NCBI GenBank assembly: GCA_017617065.1
Contig: JAFZWP010000013.1
Coordinates: 186,001-250,000 of the forward strand
Direction of reading: 5' to 3'
DNA length: 64,000 nt
DNA from: Bacilli bacterium
GTDB lineage: Bacteria; Bacillota_I; Bacilli_A; ML615J-28; CAG-698
A program made the translations under genes and the position numbers. Within the stretch, counting starts at the first letter, position 1, and every line of letters begins with the position of its first letter. Under the pieces are notes generated by a model, which saw only the letters and a program-made list of their open reading frames with translations, did not search any database and was not told where the DNA came from. This document shows positions 54,761-63,848 of the stretch, piece after piece.

Positions 54761-55346
54761 TTGCACTTTTATAGATCATATACCCATTATCTTTGTTTAT
54801 TAAAGTAACGTTTCCAAATGTTTCTTCCATAACTTTTTTCATTGATTCAGCACCTTGTTTCTTTTGAATAACCACATATACCATTCCACCTTTATTTAAA
54901 TGGCTAAAGCCTTCTTTAATAACCCCATGAACTATTGTTTTACCAGCTCTAATTGGTGGATTAGATATGATTACATCAAAGTTAGAATCAATATTATCAA
55001 ATAAGCTACTAACGATCGTATTAGCGTTATTAACTCCATTTAACTTGATATTCTTGTTAGCTAAATCAATAGCGTGAATGTTTACATCACTCATTGTAAC
55101 GTTAGTGTTTTTATATCCTTTTGCGACCAATATACCAATTACTCCTACTCCACACCCTAAATCTAAAATTGTTTTATTAGATAAATCTTCGAGTGAGTTA
55201 ATTAATAAATTAGTACCAAAGTCTACTCTTCTTTTAGAGAAAACACCATCGTTAGCAATAAATGTAAATTCCTTACCTTTAAATGTATAATTGAATTTAT
55301 ATTCATTGTTTGAATATACGTTATCATTTGTATAATAATGTGGCAT
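54750..55346 (-). CDS. Class I methyltransferase, RsmC/YbxB-like
   Basis: 198-residue SAM-dependent methyltransferase of the MTS group. Motif I LDLGCGVGVIGI (about 60-71), acidic loop MSDVN, and the N6/N2-type catalytic SNPPIRAGK (about 127-135). Its place directly after rplL matches ybxB in Bacillus, the assumed rRNA guanine-N2 methyltransferase. Ribosome site AGGAGG. A terminator between rplL and this gene may reduce its expression relative to the ribosomal proteins. Confidence 0.9.
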   Translation of the reverse strand: MPHYYTNDNVYSNNEYKFNYTFKGKEFTFIANDGVFSKRRVDFGTNLLINSLEDLSNKTILDLGCGVGVIGILVAKGYKNTNVTMSDVNIHAIDLANKNIKLNGVNNANTIVSSLFDNIDSNFDVIISNPPIRAGKTIVHGVIKEGFSHLNKGGMVYVVIQKKQGAESMKKVMEETFGNVTLINKDNGYMIYKSAKEM

Positions 55347-55360
55347 AAGTCCTCCTAAAT

Positions 55361-55387
55361 AAAAGGCTAGTATAATACTAGCCTTTT
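55361..55387 (-). terminator. Terminator after rplL
   Basis: 12-bp stem AAAAGGCTAGTA/TACTAGCCTTTT (55361-55372 with 55376-55387) with three-base loop and a short U-rich tail. Probably partial, since no obvious promoter precedes the methyltransferase gene. Nearly the same stem is used at 36643-36671. Confidence 0.85.
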
Positions 55388-55403
55388 AAATTATTTGCTT
55401 TTC

Positions 55404-55775
55404 TTATTTGAATTCAACAACAGCGCCAGCTTCTTCTAATTTAGCCTTTAATGAGTTTCCTTCATCTTCAGAAACGCCTTCTTTAACAGCTTTAGGAGCA
55501 GCATCAACTAAGTCTTTAGCTTCTTTTAATCCTAAACCAGTTAATTCACGAACTACCTTAATAACAGCAATCTTGTTAGGACCAACTTCTTTTAAGATTA
55601 CATTAACTGTAGATGGACCTTCTTGTACAGCTTCGCCAGCTGCAGCTGCAACAGCAACAGGAGCGGCAGCAGTAACACCGAATTCTTCTTCGATAGCTTT
55701 TACTAATTCATTTAATTCTAATACTGTCATTTCTTTTAATGATGCGATAAATTCAGTTACATTAATTTTACTCAT
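55404..55775 (-). CDS. rplL: 50S ribosomal protein L7/L12
   Basis: Stalk protein that recruits translation GTPases. 123 residues: N-terminal dimerisation domain ([17 protein letters not shown]), Ala-rich hinge ([14 protein letters not shown]), and the C-terminal GTPase-contact domain ([28 protein letters not shown]). Follows rplJ by 24 bases as in nearly all bacteria; terminator downstream. Confidence 0.99.
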   Translation of the reverse strand: MSKINVTEFIASLKEMTVLELNELVKAIEEEFGVTAAAPVAVAAAAGEAVQEGPSTVNVILKEVGPNKIAVIKVVRELTGLGLKEAKDLVDAAPKAVKEGVSEDEGNSLKAKLEEAGAVVEFK

Positions 55776-55799
55776 AATTTTTATTCCTCCCCTTGAATT

Positions 55800-56291
55800 T
55801 TAAGCATTTTGTTGATCTGCAACAGCCTTAATAGCGCAACCAAGATTGCGAATAGGTGCTTGTAGAACACTTAGTAACATAGATAACATACCGTTCTTGT
55901 CTGGTAGTGAAGATATAACTTTAAGATCTTCAACGTTGTAAACAGTACCATCAACAACTCCGGCTTTGATCTCTAACTTTTTATTAGTCTTTGCATATGC
56001 GTAGCAAACTTTTGCAGCAGCAAATGCATCACTTGAGAATGCAATTGCACTTGGGCCTTTAAATACTTCTGTTAACTCGTTATAACCTAAATCTTGGCAT
56101 GCACGTGTTAAAATGTTGTTTTTAATGACTTCAAGACGACAACCTTTCTCATACAATTGAGTTCTAAGTTCTGAAACTTCAGCAACTGTCAAACCAATGC
56201 AATTAACAACTACGATAGATTCGCAAGATTTAATATGACTTGATACTTCATTGACTCTATCGACTTTTCTTTGTAAAGTTGCTTCTTTCAT
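55800..56291 (-). CDS. rplJ: 50S ribosomal protein L10
   Basis: Base of the L7/L12 stalk and repressor of its own mRNA. The start is the ATG at 56289-56291 after GGAGGTG; the longer reading runs back through the leader's attenuator hairpin and is not real. 163 residues with the typical N-terminal KVDRVNEVSSHIKSCESIVVVNCIGLTVAEVSELR and a helical C-terminus that holds L7/L12 dimers. Preceded by a recognisable L10 leader. Confidence 0.97.
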   Translation of the reverse strand: MKEATLQRKVDRVNEVSSHIKSCESIVVVNCIGLTVAEVSELRTQLYEKGCRLEVIKNNILTRACQDLGYNELTEVFKGPSAIAFSSDAFAAAKVCYAYAKTNKKLEIKAGVVDGTVYNVEDLKVISSLPDKNGMLSMLLSVLQAPIRNLGCAIKAVADQQNA

Positions 56292-56314
56292 CTTGTCACC
56301 TCCATGAATTGATG

Positions 56315-56349
56315 TAAAAAATCCTCTTTGCCAACTAAGGTAAAGAGGA
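56315..56349 (-). terminator. Attenuator hairpin before rplJ
   Basis: 7-bp stem CCTCTTT/AAAGAGG (56342-56348 with 56323-56329), 12-base loop, six U residues (56316-56321), upstream of the rplJ ribosome site: a leader terminator. Confidence 0.82.
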
Positions 56350-56462
56350 AGCACTTTTCAAATGCATGCATTAACATTCTTTAGAATCTTAATACATCCT
56401 TCTATACCTCGGTAGGAAATTAAGCCTCTTGGGCACCTACTGTCTACGGCAGATAATCTGTA
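56350..56462 (-). promoter_or_regulatory. L10 leader (ribosomal protein L10-L12 binding RNA)
   Basis: On the minus strand the stretch from 56442 to 56407 contains AGTAGGTGCC, AGGCTTAATTTCC and CTACCGAGGT in the order of the conserved L10 leader. In known cases L10(L12)4 binds here and represses rplJL. The leader ends in an attenuator (56315-56349). Confidence 0.85.
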
Positions 56463-56507
56463 TTTCTATTTTTATTTATTTGTTTTTATTTATTATTATT
56501 TAAAATG

Positions 56508-57200
56508 TTAAATAGACTCTACGGCAACTTTAATGCCAGGGCCCATAGTACTTGAAATTGTAATATCTTTAATGTAAGTTCCTTTAACAGTTGATGGTTT
56601 AGCTTTAATGATTACATTCATAATAGTACGAATGTTTTCAGCTAATTTTTCAGCTTCGAATGAAGATTTACCAACTAATGTTTGGATGTTACCAGTCTTA
56701 TCAACACGGTATTCAACCTTACCTAGTTTAATTTCATTTACAGCTTTACCAATTGTCATTGTAACTGTACCAGTCTTTGCATTAGGCATTAAACCTTTAG
56801 GTCCTAAAATCTTACCAAGCTTTCCAAGTTCACCCATCATATCAGGTGAAGCAACGATAATGTCAAATTCGAACCAACCAGCTTTAATCTTTTCAAGATA
56901 TTCAAGATCACCAACGAAATCAGCACCAGCTTCTTTAGCTTCGTTAACTAAATTAGCGTTCTTTGTTAATACTAATACTTTACGAGTTTTACCAGTTCCA
57001 TTTGGTAACACGATTGCACCACGTAAATTTTGTTCAGCTTTACGTTGATCAAGATTCATGTTTAATGCAAGTTCGATTGTACTATCAAATTTAGTAACGC
57101 AAGTTTCTTTAACTAACTTAACAGCTTCATCTAGTGGATAACGTTTTGTAGAATCTACAAGTTTTGCAGCTTCTTGATATTTTTTACCATATTTTGCCAT
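56508..57200 (-). CDS. rplA: 50S ribosomal protein L1
   Basis: Mobile L1-stalk protein at the E site. 230 residues with [14 protein letters not shown], the RNA-binding [31 protein letters not shown] and the C-terminal [10 protein letters not shown]. Starts after GGAGG. Upstream lies an RNA stem that resembles the L1 binding site, so it probably represses its own translation. Between rplK (121-base gap) and the L10 leader. Confidence 0.98.
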   Translation of the reverse strand: MAKYGKKYQEAAKLVDSTKRYPLDEAVKLVKETCVTKFDSTIELALNMNLDQRKAEQNLRGAIVLPNGTGKTRKVLVLTKNANLVNEAKEAGADFVGDLEYLEKIKAGWFEFDIIVASPDMMGELGKLGKILGPKGLMPNAKTGTVTMTIGKAVNEIKLGKVEYRVDKTGNIQTLVGKSSFEAEKLAENIRTIMNVIIKAKPSTVKGTYIKDITISSTMGPGIKVAVESI

Positions 57201-57213
57201 TTTTTTCCTCCTT

Positions 57214-57241
57214 GTGGTCTAACGGAAATTCCTCCCACCAC
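57214..57241 (-). promoter_or_regulatory. Putative L1 translational operator
   Basis: In the transcript GTGGT (57241-57237) and ACCAC (57218-57214) close a stem enclosing GGGAGGAATTTCC, placed just before the rplA ribosome site. GTGGGAGG...ACCAC elements of this kind mimic the L1 site of 23S rRNA in many bacteria. Assigned by resemblance and position. Confidence 0.6.
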
Positions 57242-57321
57242 CTAAACCAAATTGTTTAGGTCAAATAATTATTTTTATAATTATTTTGTTTAAGAAAACA
57301 TCGTTAGAAATTTTTTGTTAA

Positions 57322-57750
57322 TTAATCCTCAACAACAATTCCCATATTTCTTGCAGTACCTTCAATAATCTTCATACCTGCTTCTACATCATAAGCATTT
57401 AAGTCAGGTAATTTGATAGTAGCGATTTCACGTAATTGATCACGTTTAATTGTTGCTACTTTTGTCTTCTTTGCATTTGAAGAACCGCTTTGAATTCCAG
57501 CTGCCTTCTTTAATAAGTCTGCTGCTGGTGGAGTCTTGACGATGAAACTAAAAGAACGGTCATCATAAACTGTAATGATTACTGGTAAGATGTTGCCAAT
57601 TTGATCTTTTGTTTGATCATTGAATTGAGTACAAAATTGCATACCGTTAATACCTGCTTGACCTAAAACTGGTCCTACTGGTACAACCATTGCTGCCTTA
57701 CCTGCTGGAACTTGCAATTTGATGACTTTTGTAACTTTCTTTGCAGCCAC
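57322..57750 (-). CDS. rplK: 50S ribosomal protein L11
   Basis: GTPase-centre protein. The start is GTG at 57748-57750, eight bases after GGAGG; an ATG 13 codons upstream precedes the ribosome site. This gives 142 residues (family norm 141): [53 protein letters not shown], and [15 protein letters not shown]. First gene of rplK-rplA-rplJ-rplL, with its own promoter because nusG is displaced by two c-di-GMP genes. Confidence 0.97.
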   Translation of the reverse strand: MAAKKVTKVIKLQVPAGKAAMVVPVGPVLGQAGINGMQFCTQFNDQTKDQIGNILPVIITVYDDRSFSFIVKTPPAADLLKKAAGIQSGSSNAKKTKVATIKRDQLREIATIKLPDLNAYDVEAGMKIIEGTARNMGIVVED

Positions 57751-57859
57751 GAGACGCACCTCCTTTTTGTCCGTGTTGTGGTCATACAATAAGCATTTCG
57801 CTTATCTTCCACACAATATAATAATAAAAATAGATACGTGATTATTGCACGCTATAAGG

Positions 57860-57888
57860 ATTATACAATTTTAACTAAAAAAAGTCAA
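57860..57888 (-). promoter_or_regulatory. Promoter of the rplKA operon
   Basis: TTGACT (57883-57888), 17-bp spacer, TATAAT (57860-57865) on the minus strand. The -35 lies inside the 3' arm of the upstream gene's terminator. Confidence 0.88.
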
Positions 57889-57916
57889 TAGTAAAATAAT
57901 AATTCTACCATTGACT
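57877..57916 (-). terminator. Terminator of the HD-GYP gene, overlapping the rplK promoter
   Basis: 11-bp stem AGTCAATGGTA/TACTATTGACT in the transcript (57906-57916 with 57883-57893, one G-U pair), 12-base loop, seven U residues. The 3' arm plus U-run contains the TTGACT -35 of rplK. Confidence 0.85.
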
Positions 57917-57925
57917 TATTATAAT

Positions 57926-60900
57926 TTATCCATTAAAACCCATTTTATCTTCTTTAATAAGTTTTATAACGACATCGGCAACATTCGGATCAAACTGAAT
58001 ACCTTTATTCTTCTCAAATTCAGAAATCATTCTTTCTTTTGAATATGGTTCTTTATAAACCCTTCTAGTTGCCATTGCATCATAGCAGTCAGCACAACAA
58101 ATGATTCTTGCAATATATGGTATATCTTCTCCTTTTAGTCCTTCAGGATAACCAGATCCATCATATTTTTCATGATGATATTTTGCCCCTTCTACAATAC
58201 TAGGGATTGTAGAAATATCTTTTAAGATATTAGCGCCTTTTGTAGTATGGCTCTTCATAATGGCAAACTCTTCATTTGTTAGTCTATCTGGCTTATTTAG
58301 GATAGCATCAGGAATACCAATCTTACCAATATCATGAAGTAAAGCAATATAATACAAATTCTCTAAGTCATCCCCAACAAATCCAAGTTCAGCTGCAATT
58401 AGCCTAGAGAAATGACCAACTCTAATTGAGTGACCATTTGTATAATTATCTTTCGCATCAATTGTCCTAGCAATTGCTTCAATTGATTCAATCGTGATTT
58501 CTTTTAATTCATTTTCTCTAATCTTGGCTAGTTTTGTGCGGTGGTGAATAATTAAGTAGTTAATTAATGCTGCTAGTAAAATAACAAATATAGCAGCGAC
58601 AACCCAAAACCAAACTTGCTCGTAGAACTGTTTAGCTTTGGTAATTGTTATATCTACTTGATTACTCTTTTGCCCATTAGCATCAAGTACATAGATATGG
58701 AATACATAGCTTCCACCTGCTAGGTTTGTATATGATATTGTACTACTATCTTCACTAACTGCAATGTAATCATTATCTACGCCATCTAGTTTATAATAAA
58801 TTGTATGACCTTTATTTGGTTTAAAACCAAAGATTGATAAATTGAATTCCACACGGTGTACATTTTTATCTAATTGTAAATCACTACCATAATTTTGAAC
58901 ACCATCTACATCAACACTTCTAACAGCAATTCTTGTAGGGACATCTATATCTACTGATGCATTAAAGTCATATACATAAATACCATTAGTTGATTGGAAG
59001 AAATATTTTTGTTCTTCTTTATCAAAATAACCTGATGTATTAGCAATAACTGCTGGCAAGCCGTTTGTAGCATCATAAAACTCATAATCAGCTAATTGAG
59101 CATCTTCTAGTGAATCAGCAATATATATTTGCGTTTGACTACCAATTACATATTTATATGATTTATTACCAGCTTCATCCTCTAATTCAACCTTTGATAG
59201 TTCCACAATCGATCCCTTAATATAAGGAATAATGATTTCTCTTATATCATTTGTCTTAGTATCAAGGCAGAACAGCCTACTATTTAAAGTATAATAAATG
59301 TTATCCTCTTCAGCTAAAAACTTTAAAATATTACCATCATCATAAATCTTAACGGCATTTTCTTCTCCATCTAGAATTTCTTCTTCCTCGTTTTTCTTAA
59401 CGACTAAAATACCTTCAAGAGTCGAGAAATCATCACTTAATGTATACAAGCCTTTACTTTTATCAAATATCAAGCTACCATCACTTGCTTTATTAATATA
59501 TAAAACATTTGATCCAATTAGATTAATATCAAAACTAGTTCCATCAAAACGCATTATGCCTCTAGCATAACCAATAGCTAAATAATTATCAAATGCTCTT
59601 AAAGATCTAATGGTATTTGTTATTGTTAATATAGGATCATTGTAACTATTATTAATATGATTAGAAATATAATCTACATCATATATAACAACATCATTAT
59701 TATTTGGATTATATTCCACTAAACCAATATTATATGCCGCAAAATATAATTTGCCATTAAACATTTCTATATCTCTAAAATCATATTTAGGAATATTGTT
59801 AGCTATAGCATATGCTTTTATCGCTGGCATAATAATATTATCTTCAATAATCTTTTTCGTATTTACATCATATAAGTAAATACCTGACTTAGCAGCAATA
59901 TATAAAATGTTATTATACTTTTCAATAGCATAAACGTTTCTATCACTTGCTGGAGGTGATACTAAGTTTTGCCATGTAGCATCATCAAACAGTAAATCTA
60001 AAAGAGCATTTTTAGTGATTAATGATACGCCAGATGCTCCAATGTAATGTGATGCAACCCATAAGTTACCTTCATAATCGATCATTAAATCCACAAGTTG
60101 TGACTTGTTTTCTAGATCACTAGCAATTGTAAATTTACCTGTTTCTTCTTCGATACAATAAATTCCATTGTTTTCACAAGCCACAAATACTAATTTATCT
60201 TTTTCTGAATAAAGTATTCTATTAACTTGGTCACCAATTTCATAACTATCATCAAGTAATACATTATTCTTTAAATCATATCTATATACAATACCATCAA
60301 GGATTCCAATTAATAAAGTATCATTATAAATATAAATATCTAATATTTTATTATTAGGAAAGATACATTCATTGTTGGAATTAAAAACACCTATACCAGT
60401 AGAATAATAATATGTACTTCTATTAGCATCTAATGCTACATCAGTAACTTCTTGATCTTTTGTTCCTTCTACTAAGTTATTAGTTTTATCTTGAACGTTA
60501 TATACATATAATCCATCGTTACTGCATATATATAATAAATCTTTTTCGTTATCTAATTTGATATCAGTTATTACTCCACAATTAACATTAGCATTTGAAA
60601 ACGCATTGTTTTCGTAGATGTATACACTAGTTGATGTACCAATGTATAAAACATTATTCTTAGTAGCTAGTGCTCTAACATTAATAATGTCATATTTAAC
60701 ACCATTTTCACTAAATTCTTTGTAAGTAACAAATTCTTTAGAGTCGTATCTAGTAAGGCCTGAATATTGAGCAATCCAAACAAAGCCATCATCTGTTTGG
60801 CATAAAGCTTCAGCTCCTGATACTTCTAGGTTAATAGGAACTTCAGTCTTATCGCTCAAATATGATTCAGCTGATACTTTTATAATGCTAAATGAAAGAA

Positions 60901-60940
60901 TTGTAATTATTAACAGTAATGGTAAAAATAATTTCTTCAT
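57926..60940 (-). CDS. Reg_prop/Y_Y_Y sensor with HD-GYP c-di-GMP phosphodiesterase
   Basis: 1004 residues (ATG at 60938-60940 with GGAG upstream; another ATG ten codons earlier lacks a site). Order: signal peptide, about 650 residues of beta-propeller repeats of the two-component-regulator type (DGFVWIAQYSGLTRYDSKEF, GNLWVASH), a Y_Y_Y domain (about 690-770; GHTIYYKLDGVDNDYI), one membrane helix (about 775-797), then HD-GYP with HSIRVGHFS, LLHDIGKIGIPD (near 868), HHEKYDGSGYPEGLKG and DAMATRR: all catalytic residues present. It senses an extracellular, probably glycan-like, signal and degrades c-di-GMP. Reg_prop-HD-GYP is a less common arrangement than Reg_prop-histidine kinase. Confidence 0.93.
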   Translation of the reverse strand: MKKLFLPLLLIITILSFSIIKVSAESYLSDKTEVPINLEVSGAEALCQTDDGFVWIAQYSGLTRYDSKEFVTYKEFSENGVKYDIINVRALATKNNVLYIGTSTSVYIYENNAFSNANVNCGVITDIKLDNEKDLLYICSNDGLYVYNVQDKTNNLVEGTKDQEVTDVALDANRSTYYYSTGIGVFNSNNECIFPNNKILDIYIYNDTLLIGILDGIVYRYDLKNNVLLDDSYEIGDQVNRILYSEKDKLVFVACENNGIYCIEEETGKFTIASDLENKSQLVDLMIDYEGNLWVASHYIGASGVSLITKNALLDLLFDDATWQNLVSPPASDRNVYAIEKYNNILYIAAKSGIYLYDVNTKKIIEDNIIMPAIKAYAIANNIPKYDFRDIEMFNGKLYFAAYNIGLVEYNPNNNDVVIYDVDYISNHINNSYNDPILTITNTIRSLRAFDNYLAIGYARGIMRFDGTSFDINLIGSNVLYINKASDGSLIFDKSKGLYTLSDDFSTLEGILVVKKNEEEEILDGEENAVKIYDDGNILKFLAEEDNIYYTLNSRLFCLDTKTNDIREIIIPYIKGSIVELSKVELEDEAGNKSYKYVIGSQTQIYIADSLEDAQLADYEFYDATNGLPAVIANTSGYFDKEEQKYFFQSTNGIYVYDFNASVDIDVPTRIAVRSVDVDGVQNYGSDLQLDKNVHRVEFNLSIFGFKPNKGHTIYYKLDGVDNDYIAVSEDSSTISYTNLAGGSYVFHIYVLDANGQKSNQVDITITKAKQFYEQVWFWVVAAIFVILLAALINYLIIHHRTKLAKIRENELKEITIESIEAIARTIDAKDNYTNGHSIRVGHFSRLIAAELGFVGDDLENLYYIALLHDIGKIGIPDAILNKPDRLTNEEFAIMKSHTTKGANILKDISTIPSIVEGAKYHHEKYDGSGYPEGLKGEDIPYIARIICCADCYDAMATRRVYKEPYSKERMISEFEKNKGIQFDPNVADVVIKLIKEDKMGFNG

Positions 60941-61029
60941 CTTTTCTTCTCCACTTATCAATTTTACCATAAATTTATTATAAACTACATATAAACATCA
61001 TTAATTTTTTTCTTTTATATGCATTTATG

Positions 61030-61058
61030 TTGTCATATTTATATTGTTGCATTAAAAT
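61030..61058 (+). promoter_or_regulatory. Promoter of the GGDEF-EAL gene
   Basis: TTGTCA (61030-61035), 17-bp spacer, TAAAAT (61053-61058), 30 bp upstream of the ATG. Divergent from the HD-GYP gene, which has a TATAAT at 60977-60982 but a weak -35. Confidence 0.75.
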
Positions 61059-61088
61059 TAAGTTGTAGAGAGTATTAAGGAGATAAAA

Positions 61089-63254
61089 ATGAAAAAGGTA
61101 TTGTCTTTTCTTTCTAATGTGTTTGGTTTTAATAAGCTTTCAAAACATGAAAATACATATCTTCATGAATCTAACATAAAAACAGGAATTTATATGGCTA
61201 CTATCATTGTAATCCTAGAAATATGGATTATACTTAGGCAGTATAAAAAATATGTCATTCCTGTAATTAATGATGGTGGAATGTTAGATAAAGATTTATT
61301 TACAAAAATAGCTTTATCCGTTTTCTTATTAATATTATTAACTAGTCTTGCAGTTATGATATTTAGTCTTCTTTATCAAACAAAGAATTTCACTAAAGGT
61401 AAATTCATAACGCAAATTTCGATTAGTGCAGCACCTACGCTATATAGTTTCTTTGTATTCTTTGAGCGTTTTTCTAAAGATGCTAGCCATAAAGCTAATA
61501 CAATGAATTCATTTTTAATCGTCTTGTACGTTTTAGGATTCATAATTGGGGCATCAAGTATCTTATATGCCTTCTTTAGATATTTCAAGAATAAAAGAAT
61601 AACAATTTTAGAGCATGTGATAATATCTTCATTTGCCGTACAATGTTTATCATTTGGTATTAGAGTATCATATAATGACTTCTTCGGTGGTAAAGAAATA
61701 ATTTGTTTTCTAACCATGGTAATCTACATTGGTTGCTTGCTAATATATAGACCATTTGTATCATTGTTATTACTTACAGCTAGTTTTGTAGGGTTCTGTG
61801 GTTTAGTTTATAGTGGTGACCCAACAATAATGGCAGATGAAGCTGCTGCTAAAATTATTAAATCAGATATTGTTAATTTAATAACATTTTATGTATCGTT
61901 AACCACTGTCTGCTTTGCCATTTACCACGGTCGACTTAGTGAAGCTAAAAAATCAGCATCCCTTGAAAAGCAGGCTAGGGAAGATAGTCTAACTGGCTTA
62001 TGGAATTATAACTTCTTTATTGAAAATGTTAAACAACGTATTGTCAATTTAAAAGATAATCTAGAAGATAACGTCTTATTGTTCATCGATATTCATAATT
62101 TCAAATCATTTAATAATCAAAGAGGATTTGAAGCAGGTAATGATTTTTTGATTAAAGTAGGGCAACTATTGCGCGATATATTTAAAGATTCCCTTTATGC
62201 CCGTCAAGCCGATGACCATTTCGTAGTATTCACTAAACAATTTGAATTAGAAGAAAAGATTAATAAACTAAATGAATTAGTAAATAACTTGGATAAAGAA
62301 ATAACACTAGGCATCAACTGTGGATCATACCGTTTAAACGATGCAAATCTTGATCCTCATAGATGTATTGATAGAGCAAGATATGCAACTTATCTAGTTA
62401 AGAAAGATCATGTCCATAATTTCATTGAATATGATAAATCAATGGCTGAAGCATATCGTAAACGTTTATACATTATAAATAATATTGATATAGCTATTGA
62501 AAACGGTTGGATTAAACCTTTCTATCAACCAGTTGTATGGAGTGACTCAAGACAGTTATGTGGATGTGAAGCATTAGCTAGATGGTTTGACCCGGTTTAT
62601 GGCAAGCTTAATCCTAGTGAATTTATTCCAGTTTTAGAAGAATATCGCTTAATCCATAAACTTGACCATGCTATATTTGAAGCAGTATGCAAAGATTTAC
62701 ATGAGGCAATAGATAAAGGCTTACCAGTTGTACCAGTATCGTTAAACTTCTCAAGATTAGATTTTGAATTAATGGATGCCAAAAATGTCTTAGAAGATTT
62801 AGTGTCTAAATATAATCTATCAAGAGAGTTGATACATGTAGAAATAACGGAGAGTGCGTTGATTGATAATTTTGCATCTTTGAGTGTATGCATGAATAGC
62901 TTAAAAGAATTAGGTTATTCGTTATGGCTTGATGATTTTGGATCAGGTTATTCTTCATTTAATGTTTTAAAGGATTATTCATTCGATGTTTTAAAGATTG
63001 ATATGGTATTCTTAACAAATGTAGAGAATAACGAAAAAGCTAAGACACTGCTTGATAGCATTATTCAAATGGCTGGTAGAATCAATATGTTAGCTTTAAC
63101 CGAAGGTGTTGAGACAGCTGAACAAGCCGACTTCTTAAGTAAGATTGGTTGCACTAGACTTCAAGGTTATTTATTTGGTAAACCAATTCCAATCGAAGAG
63201 TTGCACCAAAAGATTGCAAACAATGAATTAATTGTTTCTAATAAAATATTATAA
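61089..63254 (+). CDS. Membrane GGDEF (degenerate)-EAL c-di-GMP phosphodiesterase
   Basis: 721 residues: seven or eight membrane helices (about 30-290), a GGDEF-fold domain (about 300-460) whose signature is degenerate (RQADDHF in place of RxGGDEF near 370-376), and a C-terminal EAL domain (about 470-715) with the residues needed for hydrolysis: EALARW (near 494), NFS, EITES, DDFGSGYSS (near 615), KID, EGVE (near 673) and QGYLFGKP. Expected activity: c-di-GMP to pGpG, with the GGDEF-like part perhaps a GTP-binding regulator. Ribosome site AAGGAG. Divergent from another c-di-GMP phosphodiesterase. Confidence 0.93.
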   Translation: MKKVLSFLSNVFGFNKLSKHENTYLHESNIKTGIYMATIIVILEIWIILRQYKKYVIPVINDGGMLDKDLFTKIALSVFLLILLTSLAVMIFSLLYQTKNFTKGKFITQISISAAPTLYSFFVFFERFSKDASHKANTMNSFLIVLYVLGFIIGASSILYAFFRYFKNKRITILEHVIISSFAVQCLSFGIRVSYNDFFGGKEIICFLTMVIYIGCLLIYRPFVSLLLLTASFVGFCGLVYSGDPTIMADEAAAKIIKSDIVNLITFYVSLTTVCFAIYHGRLSEAKKSASLEKQAREDSLTGLWNYNFFIENVKQRIVNLKDNLEDNVLLFIDIHNFKSFNNQRGFEAGNDFLIKVGQLLRDIFKDSLYARQADDHFVVFTKQFELEEKINKLNELVNNLDKEITLGINCGSYRLNDANLDPHRCIDRARYATYLVKKDHVHNFIEYDKSMAEAYRKRLYIINNIDIAIENGWIKPFYQPVVWSDSRQLCGCEALARWFDPVYGKLNPSEFIPVLEEYRLIHKLDHAIFEAVCKDLHEAIDKGLPVVPVSLNFSRLDFELMDAKNVLEDLVSKYNLSRELIHVEITESALIDNFASLSVCMNSLKELGYSLWLDDFGSGYSSFNVLKDYSFDVLKIDMVFLTNVENNEKAKTLLDSIIQMAGRINMLALTEGVETAEQADFLSKIGCTRLQGYLFGKPIPIEELHQKIANNELIVSNKIL

Positions 63255-63257
63255 ACA

Positions 63258-63290
63258 TAAAAAAAGAGTTTCACTTTTGTGAAACTCTAT
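63258..63290. terminator. Bidirectional terminator between the EAL gene and nusG
   Basis: 9-bp stem GAGTTTCAC/GTGAAACTC (63266-63274 with 63279-63287), four-base loop, A-run before and T-run after, so it can end both converging transcripts. Confidence 0.92.
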
Positions 63291-63293
63291 TTT

Positions 63294-63848
63294 TTATTTA
63301 TTTTGTTTTACTTCAACGAATTCTAACTCTGTAGGTGTACTTCTACCAAAGAAGTCTACTTCTACTTTTAGAATTCCTTTTTCGTAATCAACTTCAGCTA
63401 CTTTTCCAGTTTGGCCACCAAATGGACCTGATAGAATTGAAACAACTTCACCGATTTCAAAATGATATTTTTGTTCGCCAGTGATTCCGCATTCTTTAAA
63501 TACAGCTGCCATTTCATGTTCTGGAACTGATACTGGTTTTGCTCCACCACCACTAGATCCTAAGAATCCAGTTACATAAGGAGTATTACGAACCATAAAC
63601 CATGTATCATCAGTAACAATCATATCGATGAATACATAACCAGGATGAATTACGATTTTCTTTTCTTTGATTTCTCCGTTTTTCTTCTTTTCTACGACAG
63701 TCTTTTCGGGAATTAAAACATCGAAAATATATTCACCCATATTAAAGCTTTCGGCACGGCTTAATATATTAGCTTTTACAGTATGTTCTAGACCATTAAA
63801 AGTTTGAAGAATATACCAAGCTCTAAAAGGCTTTTCTTCGTATTCCAT
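63294..63848 (-). CDS. nusG: Transcription termination/antitermination protein NusG
   Basis: 184 residues: NGN domain (WYILQTFNGLEHTVKANI, PGYVFIDMIVTDDTWFMVRNTPYVTGFLG) and C-terminal KOW domain (VVSILSGPFGGQTGKVAEVDYEKGILKVEVDFFGR). Binds RNA polymerase beta' and modulates pausing; its KOW contacts ribosomes or Rho. Starts directly after the secE stop, the universal order, but here a terminator and two c-di-GMP genes separate it from rplK. Confidence 0.97.
   Translation of the reverse strand: MEYEEKPFRAWYILQTFNGLEHTVKANILSRAESFNMGEYIFDVLIPEKTVVEKKKNGEIKEKKIVIHPGYVFIDMIVTDDTWFMVRNTPYVTGFLGSSGGGAKPVSVPEHEMAAVFKECGITGEQKYHFEIGEVVSILSGPFGGQTGKVAEVDYEKGILKVEVDFFGRSTPTELEFVEVKQNK

Noticed and set aside
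36643-55387. Shared AGGCTAGTA palindromes (36648-36671, 55361-55387) as a mobile repeat
   Set aside because: Both are ordinary intrinsic terminators with U-runs directly after genes; two copies of a short stem do not support a repeat family.
55800-56354. Longer rplJ start
   Set aside because: The extension is translated leader RNA including the attenuator stem; L10 homologues begin at MKEATLQRK, which has a perfect GGAGGTG.
57926-60940. Hybrid two-component system
   Set aside because: The Reg_prop/Y_Y_Y sensor suggested it, but no histidine kinase or receiver domain follows; the output is HD-GYP.
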